Assembly: GCA_027625915.1 (NCBI GenBank)
Contig: JANTQA010000008.1
Location: forward strand, 459,001-523,000
Source of the DNA: Anaeramoeba flamelloides
Taxonomy: Eukaryota > Metamonada > Anaeramoebidae
Length of the DNA: 64,000 nucleotides
Direction: 5' to 3'
Of this stretch, positions 56,848 through 64,000 are shown one piece after another (positions within the stretch are counted from its first letter, which is position 1; each line of letters opens with the position of its first letter). The notes below the pieces were generated by a model. It had not been told where the DNA came from, made no database searches, and was given only the letters and a program-made list of their open reading frames with translations. A program made the position numbers and the translations under genes.

Positions 56848-57764
56848 ACAGCTATTTAAGATTTTTTTTTTTTTTATCTTGAAAAAACTATCTTATAGTT
56901 AATACAAAATTAAAAAGTTTTTTATGGTATGAAATATCTGAAAGGGTAAAGAATATATCTTTTCTATATTGAGTAATACTCTAATACTTTTTTTAAAATC
57001 TTCATTTTTTTTTTTTTTTTTTTTTTTTTGAGATTGTTTAGTCTTTTGAATATCAATTTTTACATTCAGGTTAAGTGTTTTTTTTTTCAAATTCATTATC
57101 TCATTTTTAAGATTAAGTAATGAATTCAATACTTTATAATGATTTCACAAAATACACTTATTATATTTCTGATTAATTTTAAAATTGATATATAAAATTT
57201 TTATTCTTTTTAAAGAATTTTTCATTTTATTTAAATAAAATAAAATAATTTTTATTCTATTAATTTCGAATTTAAATAATTTAATATAGCAGTCAGTTAT
57301 GTTTTCAATTCAAAAGTTGAAAAATAAAATAGAAAAAAAAGTTTTAAAAAATAGAATAAAATATTTATTATTGTTATTGAAATAGATCAAAATTTTACAC
57401 CTCTTATATTCTTTGAATTTATTTTACGAAAGGATATTTAACATTGAACCGATTGAATTTTCAATCATTTGTAATCAAAATGAAAAAAATTATTTATGGA
57501 TAAAAAGATAAAAAAATGACAAGTAAAAAGTAAAATTCAAAACAAAAAATGGAAAAAAATAAAGATAAAAAATAATATAAACTACATTTGTACCAAGAAA
57601 TTCTGAAAAAATCAACAAAGATATTATTTTTTAATGAAGACAATACAAAATTGCAGAAAAAATTCTGTTAGATATTTATTTTTATTTAATAATTAATATA
57701 TAATTTTAATTTGGTGATAGAGCTTTAATTTTTCGATTTCTTTTTTTTTATTGATGGAAGAAAA

Positions 57765-57855
57765 GTAAATTACACTCTAGATGCCCTTTTACTTAAATTT
57801 CCTCAAAGGAAATTTAAGCGTAAAATCATAGATTTCACGATTGTTCAAGAGAAAG
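57765..57855 (-). repeat. Dispersed repeat D, copy 3
   Basis: GTAAAATCATAGATTTCACG is shared with the reverse complement of 17440-17460 and with 18896-18914, as is AGTAAATTACACTCTAG against AAGTGTAAATTACACCCTAG. On the minus strand it reads [15 protein letters not shown] perfect hairpin (CTTAAATTTCC / GGAAATTTAAG) lies at about 57793-57819. Confidence 0.5.
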
Positions 57856-59569
57856 ACATACCTATTTTTTTTTTATGTTGAAAAAGCAAAAGTAAAAAAT
57901 TGAAAAAAGAAAAAAGAAAAAGAAAAAAAAAAAAAAAATTATAAAAAGGGTTTATAAGAAGCAATTGGTAAAAAATCAAAAAAAAAAAAAAAAACAATGC
58001 AATCTTTAATTAAGAACTCCCAAAATCATAGACACGATACTTTTGGTTGATTTAATAATTTGATAATTGATCATGAATGTTCACATGGGGATCGTTGTTT
58101 AATTGTTGTAATTTCTTTTCATTTTTTTTTTTTTGATCTTATTTGCTTTAAACCTTAGGTCATTTTAGCCTTTGCTTTTTATTTTTTATTTTCAAGTTAC
58201 TCATACTTTCGTGTTTCAGTGTCACAGTATTAGAAAGTAACCACTTGATCTTTTTCCTTTGTAACCTTTCTTCCCATTATAAAGAAGATTCAGCTAGGGG
58301 AAAAATTGAAAAAAATCAATTTTTCTATTTCTTTTTTAAAATTTTGATTTCAGTTTATTTAATCACTTTATTTGATATCATTTTACATTTTCTTTTTTTT
58401 GTTTTCAAATGTTAAGTTCTTTAACATTTCAGTATTCCAATATGGGGGAGTAACTAACAGGTAAATTTTTAATTTCTAACTTTTATTTCTGTGAAAAACA
58501 AATTCAATAAGGTAAAAAATATTAAAAAATGTAACAATAGTATGATTTAATGTGAAAATTTGATTAATATCATATAAAGAATAGTTTTATAATATATTAA
58601 TACAGTTTAAAATAATTATTGTAATCCTATAACCCAAAATTATTAGAACACGTGTTAATTAACAAAATTTGAAAATATTATTTTATTAATAATAATAAAA
58701 AAGTGAAAAGGTTTTGATTTATGTTTCATTAAATTTTATATAATACAAAAGATAAGTGATAAAATTTATTTTTTTTATAATAACCTTTAAATTACGATAT
58801 TATTCTACATATACCAAAAATGACCCGATAATCCACAATTGGACGGACATAATTTTCAATTTTTTTTAAAGTTTGAATTATAATGTTCTATTCAAACATA
58901 ATTTGAAATTCAAAAGTGGTATGAATTACCAATTTCCATATTTATACGGGATCACTGAATTGTTTTGATGATTATTGAAGATATATCAATACTCTCGAAA
59001 ATCTCTATCTTTCGAAAAATTCTCAACTTTTTGAATAATAATCATAATTTTGGATTTTTTAATTTTTAAAATTTTTTTAATACTTCATCCATATTTAATA
59101 CTCTAAATTTCTTGATGGTAGATAGATTATGTATATATTATGCTCTTACTTCAAGAAAAGTTGATTTTTTGAAACATTTGAAACAAGAATTCGAATGTGC
59201 TATTTTATTGAAGATCTGTGAAGTGGGTGTTGTAACCCATGAGATATCAAGGAAAATCTCGCATATTTATTTAAGGATTAATAAATTCATTTTATATTTT
59301 GGTTTTTATAGATTTATAATGGGTTGATCTCTAATGAAAGAATTTGATAATTAATATGGAATCATTTACAGGTATTCAATTATTCATATTGCTAAAAAAC
59401 CCTTTAAAAATATTATTTAACAATAAGTTATTAGATTTTTATTAATGATTTAGGTTATAAAATAATAATTTTAAAAATATTTTTTTTTGATTTTTTTATA
59501 ATTTTTACCTTTTCCAAATTTCCCTTTTTAATATGTTTGGGTTCTCCCTCTTTTTGTTTTTTTAGGTAT

Positions 59570-59973
59570 TTATATATATATGTGTGTGTGGGGGGGGGGG
59601 GGTAAAGGAATAAAAAATACATTATAAGAATTGGTAGACGTAGTCATGACTAGCCTAACCAAACTTTTTTATGATCTGATTTAAAACGAATTGAACTATA
59701 TTGATATAACTGAAGATAACTAAATCCATTGAATGTAATTCGAAACCAATTAAAGTGAACAGAAGTGTACTTTCCATAAAATCTGTCAAGACATTGTTTT
59801 GATTGGGTTTTAGCTTTAGGGTCGGTATCCCGTCCTGGGATTATGCGAACAATATATTTGGGAAACTTGTAAAAAAAAAAAAAAAAAAAAAAAACAATTA
59901 AAAAAAAGAGAAACAAAAGAAAATTTGGAAAACCAAATATTATTCTTAAAACATATGAACTTTTTATGTTCAA
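59570..59973 (-). other. Coding-like island beside a TG/G run
   Basis: A (TA)n-(TG)n-G run at about 59570-59600 is followed by a less AT-biased segment, 59640-59870. On the minus strand its frame reads FPKYIVRIIPGRDTDPKAKT, QCLDRFYGKYTSVHFNWFRI and SDHKKVWLG before a stop. Upstream on that strand lies a long T run with ACAAG, which could be a splice acceptor. On the plus strand the same segment ends in a 22-base A run, so a retrotransposed fragment is equally possible. No family is recognised. Confidence 0.25.
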
Positions 59974-60509
59974 CCCATCTATAAATTTCTAAATTAAAAC
60001 TTTATAAAGTAACTTATTTCACGTGATCAATAGTTGTTCAAATATTTAGATCTCTTTAAGAAAAAAAATAATATTGCTATTAAAAATGAAAACGAAACAA
60101 CCACCAACCAATTCAATATTTTTTGTGCAAAAAAAAAACTTTTTAATGAAATTTTTACTTTTTTTTATTATTTTTACTCTCTTCCATTTCAGAAAATTAA
60201 ATTGAGTTAAAATACTTCTAATGACTGCAATTGAAAGATTCTTTTACTACTCTTTGAATTAGGAGTAACAAATTTAGTTACTTCAAAACTTTCGCTTTAA
60301 CAGATTAAAAGCTATTGAGTACTTAACCCTTATCAATAAATCCTAACATCTTCCGTTTTTTGTTTTTCATTCTATTCTTCTTGCCTTTGTTTAAAAAATT
60401 TTGTTTTCTTTTTTTTTTACAAAAAAAGAATATCCCATAAGTTATAATCTTGCCTAAATTATAGCTCAGATAAAAAACTCTAGATAACAAGTTATGGAAT
60501 TCGGGGAGT

Positions 60510-61060
60510 GTCTAATATTACCATAGAGTTCCCAAGTTTTCTTGGGTTTAAATTTTTTATTTGTGAAGTGTTCTAGGTTTTTTTTTTTTACTTTTTGAAA
60601 TAAACAGAAAATTTTAATAAATTTTCGGTTTATTTTAAAAAAGTAAAAAAAACTTAACAAAAATCAATATTTTTTCCGAATAAAAAAGAAAACCTAACAA
60701 AAATCTATAGATTTATCAAAATAAAATAGAAAACTCAAAAAAGCCTAGAACAGTTCACAAATAAAACAGTTAAACCTCAAAAAAACGTAACAAACATTTC
60801 TTGATTTTCTAAATAAACAGAAAACTCAAGAAAAGTTAATAGTGATTTTCAAAATTCAAAAAGAATTGAGAAAAATCTTTGATTCTACTCAATGCTTTTA
60901 AATTCTTGAAAGACTTACCATTATTTTTTTTAATTAGAGAAATAAACTGAAAAGTGATTTAGTTTTCGGTTTATTTTACAAATTAAAAAAGGCCTAACTG
61001 CAAATAGGAAGTAATTTTGTTGAATTACCTCTCTTAAAAAATAAATAAAAATATTCTTGT
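60510..61060. repeat. Dispersed repeat I, copy 2
   Basis: The direct match of the 36580-37590 repeat: TTTATTTGTGAAGTGTTCTA, GAAATAAACAGAAAATTTTA, AACCTAACAAAAATCTATAG, GAGAAAAATCTTTGATTCTA and TTTTCGGTTTATTTTACAAA. The tandem units of copy 1 are reduced to one. Confidence 0.55.
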
Positions 61061-61966
61061 TAATTACTTTCCCAAATCTAAAAGATTGAAATCAAAATAT
61101 TATTATTTCAAGATTCAAAAACCATTGTTTAGAACTTATAAAATTAACTATAATTTCAATTTTTTAATTTTCAGATTTATTCAATAATTATGAACAAACA
61201 ATACCAAAATAATGATTGTTTCCGATTTTTTTTTATAAAAAATGGCTGTAACATCAATATATTCCTATCCTTCAGAAATAATTTTTCAAAACATTCCCAA
61301 AGTTAATTATTTAATTGTTTTAAAAAAACTGTATTTTGAACATCTAATCCACATTCATAATCAAATTTAAAAGAAGATCTTTTTTCAAATCTGAAATCTT
61401 CAAAGTGATTTTTCTACATTAAAATTAATGTCTGGAAATTCAATTTTTTTTTCAACATTTCATTGATTATTTTCTAATGTACCCATTATTTTAAATGATA
61501 AGATCATCTTCTAAGGTCTATTTTTCAAAGAGAAGTTATCAAAGTATTTGCATGATATGTTACTGCTATGATTTACTTTCAAGAAACACTGTAATATACT
61601 TTTAGACTTCTCATGGTGTACTCTCCCTTAAAGTATAAATTTCCCTACTTATATTTTACAAAGATCTTTGCATGTAAAAAGAGAGAAAAAAGTGTTGGTT
61701 AAAAATATTCTATTAACAAGTAAATATCTTCTTTAGAACGAAAAAAAAAGTATATTTTCAAGTTTAAGGAAAGTTTTGGGACTTTGGCTGAGAAACTACT
61801 ATGTCTATTTTTTTTTTTTGTTGCTCACAAATCCTCAATTATTTGATAAAACTGTTTGAGAAATAAATAACAATTCCTTAAAAAAAGATATTGATTTATT
61901 CATTTTTTTGTATTTTTAGCACTGGAAATATTTTCTTTTTTTTTTATAACCAATACCAAAATCAAA

Positions 61967-62955
61967 ATGGTAAGTGATTTTCTTCAAACCTCACCTTCTT
62001 AAATTAGTTTAAAATTTAATCTATTCAAAATCTTTTATTCAATAGTCAACAACTGATCTACCAATGTCTGAGTGGTTTCCTTTCCCAATAAAGGCAAAAC
62101 AAAAAAAATCAATGAAATTCAAATCATATGAAAAATCAGAAGCACTTTTAGATAGTCATTTTGTCAAATTTGATGTAAGTTGAAATCATGATTTGCGATC
62201 TTTAATCATGGATCCAATCTCTTTTTTTATTCTACTTCAAAATCCATTTTATAAAAAAATTTAAAAAACAAAACAAAAACGCAACTATTCCATTATAACT
62301 GTTCTTTAATAAACACTTCTTGAACTAACCTTTAATTCTTTTTTCTTTTTCTTTTTCTTTTTCTTTTTCTTTTTTTAACATTTGAATGAAACTAAAAATA
62401 AATCAAAAAAAAAAAAATTGCTTCTTGAAATACCATCGCAGATTTTTCAAAAAAATATTTTAAAACGTAGAGTCAACCGAAGACTTCAATTAGATTATTA
62501 TAGAAAAGAGTTGATTGTTTTTAATGACTCGGATTCTGTTTCTACACACTGTAAGGCGATATCAATAGAAGAAGTAATTAAAATTTACAAACTTTTTTTC
62601 TTTTTTTTTTTTTTTTTTTTTTAAGAACTGTTAACACCAACATCACAATTTATTTTAAAAATTTTTCTTCTTTTTACTTTTTATTTTCTTTTTTGTCGCA
62701 CCCTCCAATTCATTAACGAAAATAAATAAAAAAAAAAACTTTTCAATTATTGACGAATGTTAATCCGATTTTATAAATTAGTACAAAAAAGTTGAATCTG
62801 AAGAACCCCATGAAGTCTGGATCTTTTCTAAAGATCTCAAAGATCCCATTCAGCTTTGGGCTAAAAATAGAGAAGACGTTCGCCAACTACTTGAAGAAAT
62901 TAAAAAGTTTATTGTCGCATGTAAAAACAAGAAAAAAACAAGCAAAAAAAAATAA
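61967..62955 (+). CDS. Small protein with probable PH-like fold
   Basis: Exons 61967-61969 (the ATG alone), 62046-62174, 62442-62550 and 62783-62955 join in frame by GT-AG introns (donors GTAAGT, GTAAGT, GTAAGG; acceptors AATAG, CGCAG, TTAG) into 137 residues. The N-terminal part is STTDLPMSEWFPFPIKAK. Residues about 52-125 show strand-like segments RRVNRRLQLDYYRKELIVF, VSTHLQKVESEEPHEVWIFS and DPIQLWAKNREDVRQLLEEI. The final amphipathic helix after a strand run, with QLWA before NRED, is the pattern of pleckstrin-homology-like domains. The tail is Lys-rich. A lipid- or protein-binding role is inferred from this pattern only. Exon 2 also contains an in-frame ATG (codon 8), so the ATG-only exon may be untranslated. 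Confidence 0.65.
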
Positions 62956-64000
62956 AAAACAACAAGACCTTATCCAAAGATTTCAAAAACAAAAAGTAAA
63001 AAGACTTTTTCAAAAGTAAAACAACAAAAGTTTGATACAATCCATTATAATTGTCAATTAAAAATGAAACAAACTCGCATTTAAATTATAATATTACAAT
63101 TTTTATATTTTTTTTTTTATTTTTAATCCTCCTTCTTATTATTTTCCTTTTTCAAAGAAACGAATAAATTAAAACAAAAAAAATGAACCAAAATATTTTT
63201 CTTCTATTAGCATTTCAGTTATAAGAATACTTTTTTTATTTTTTGTTATCTTTTATTAAAATAAGGTTTAAAATATACACCATAATAGTTGAACTTTAAA
63301 TTGTACTATTTACAGTATTCTAGAATTTAAATTCTCAATTTTTTCAAATTAAGATTTTTCGAAGAGCCCTTTCCAATTTTGAAAAATGATCTAATGCAAG
63401 AAAGAAATTATTATTAATTGGTTGTTTTTTTTTATTATTTCAATAAATATTAAGGACTATCCAAATTTTATGTTCTATGAGAACTGAAATCCAATTGTAA
63501 ATAGAAAAAATGGTTTAAAAGATAAATTTTAAAGGAAAGACAAAATATGACTAATTGTAGGTTGCTATTTATGGGATTTTGAAAATTAAAAAAAAACATT
63601 TATTGATCCAAAAACTTTTTGAAATTCTCAGACAAAAGAATCTAAATTTAAAGACATATTTCTTGGCTCTGACTTCTCTTATTTTCTGTCTTATATTCAA
63701 GTATATCGTTACCATTGTAATAAACTTTAATATTTTAATATAGGGTGAAAATTCAGTGTAATTAGAGTATTTTTATTTTCGGACCTATTCAATGTCAACT
63801 TCAATTTTGATTGATGGTGATGTTTGAGCTCCATAAATTTCAAAAAAAAAAAAAGGAAAAATTTTTTTTTTATTTTATTATCATAATTTTTATTGAATGC
63901 ATTTTAGTTTCTTTTATGGCAACCGTTGGATTTTATTGTTAGCTAAGTATTTTTCTCCTTTAGAAGAATTTTTTAACAAAGTTAGTTATTTTTCTTCAAA
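62956..64000. other. 3' flank of the PH-like gene, no gene seen
   Basis: Plus-strand sequence after the stop is AT-rich with T runs and no further exon. The alternative frame running to 63019 is an out-of-phase reading of the last exon. Confidence 0.5.

Larger units (their letters stand above)
55629..61966. other. Long intergenic region with repeats
   Basis: Six kilobases without a recognised gene between two divergent genes. It holds MITE F copy 2 (56180-56450), repeat D copy 3 (57765-57855), repeat I copy 2 (60510-61060), an (AT)n run at about 56816-56845, a T run at 57007-57029 and a G run at 59587-59600. Two short frames, 59112-59327 (plus, starts TTG) and 59973-59650 (minus), are discussed as low-confidence items. 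About 58100-59100 and 61060-61900 show nothing identifiable. Confidence 0.5.

Noticed and set aside
62792-63019. An alternative last exon frame of the PH-like gene (KNPMKSGSFLKISK...)
   Set aside because: The other frame, reached by the stronger donor GTAAGG at 62551, gives a far more protein-like tail (EVWIFSKDLKDPIQLWAKN).

Overview
The window is a very AT-rich nuclear fragment of a unicellular eukaryote. GT-AG introns that keep the reading frame, A-rich start contexts such as CAAACAAAATG, polyglutamine, polyasparagine and Lys/Glu-rich tracts, and many decayed transposons all point away from bacteria and organelles. The gene content (G-protein beta subunit, TRAF-type RING protein, E2F/DP-like factor, NT-C2/dilute-domain protein) suggests a free-living amoeba. 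An Anaeramoeba-like metamonad is my best guess and a dictyostelid-like amoebozoan the main alternative; this is inference, not proof.

Eight genes can be supported. On the plus strand: an RRM-RGG-RRM RNA-binding protein (5657-6932, 4 exons); a heterotrimeric G-protein beta subunit (10765-18147, 4 exons, one intron of about 6 kb); an alpha-2-macroglobulin-like thioester protein (22463-26905, one exon); an E2F/DP-like winged-helix factor (38545-43796, 4 exons, one intron of about 3.9 kb); and a small PH-like protein (61967-62955, 4 exons, the first being only the start codon). On the minus strand: a RING/TRAF-zinc-finger/F-box/LRR fusion (33277-30761), an LRR protein with a charged tail (49180-47795) and an NT-C2/coiled-coil/dilute-domain protein (55628-51798), each in one exon.

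The rest, well over half the window, is intergenic or intronic DNA built from old repeats. I could pair many of them by eye: at least five families of small terminal-inverted-repeat elements, a roughly 5 kb element with inverted repeats over 1 kb long inside the G-beta intron, a 5'-truncated LINE end with target-site duplication, and several kilobase-scale degenerate dispersed repeats. Element borders are approximate unless stated. No tRNA, rRNA, CRISPR array or intact transposase was seen.

The genes are not an operon. Functionally they touch signalling (G-beta, TRAF/F-box), cell-cycle transcription (E2F-like), defence or proteolysis control (A2M), membrane and cytoskeletal tethering (NT-C2/DIL, PH-like) and mRNA control (RRM-RGG-RRM).
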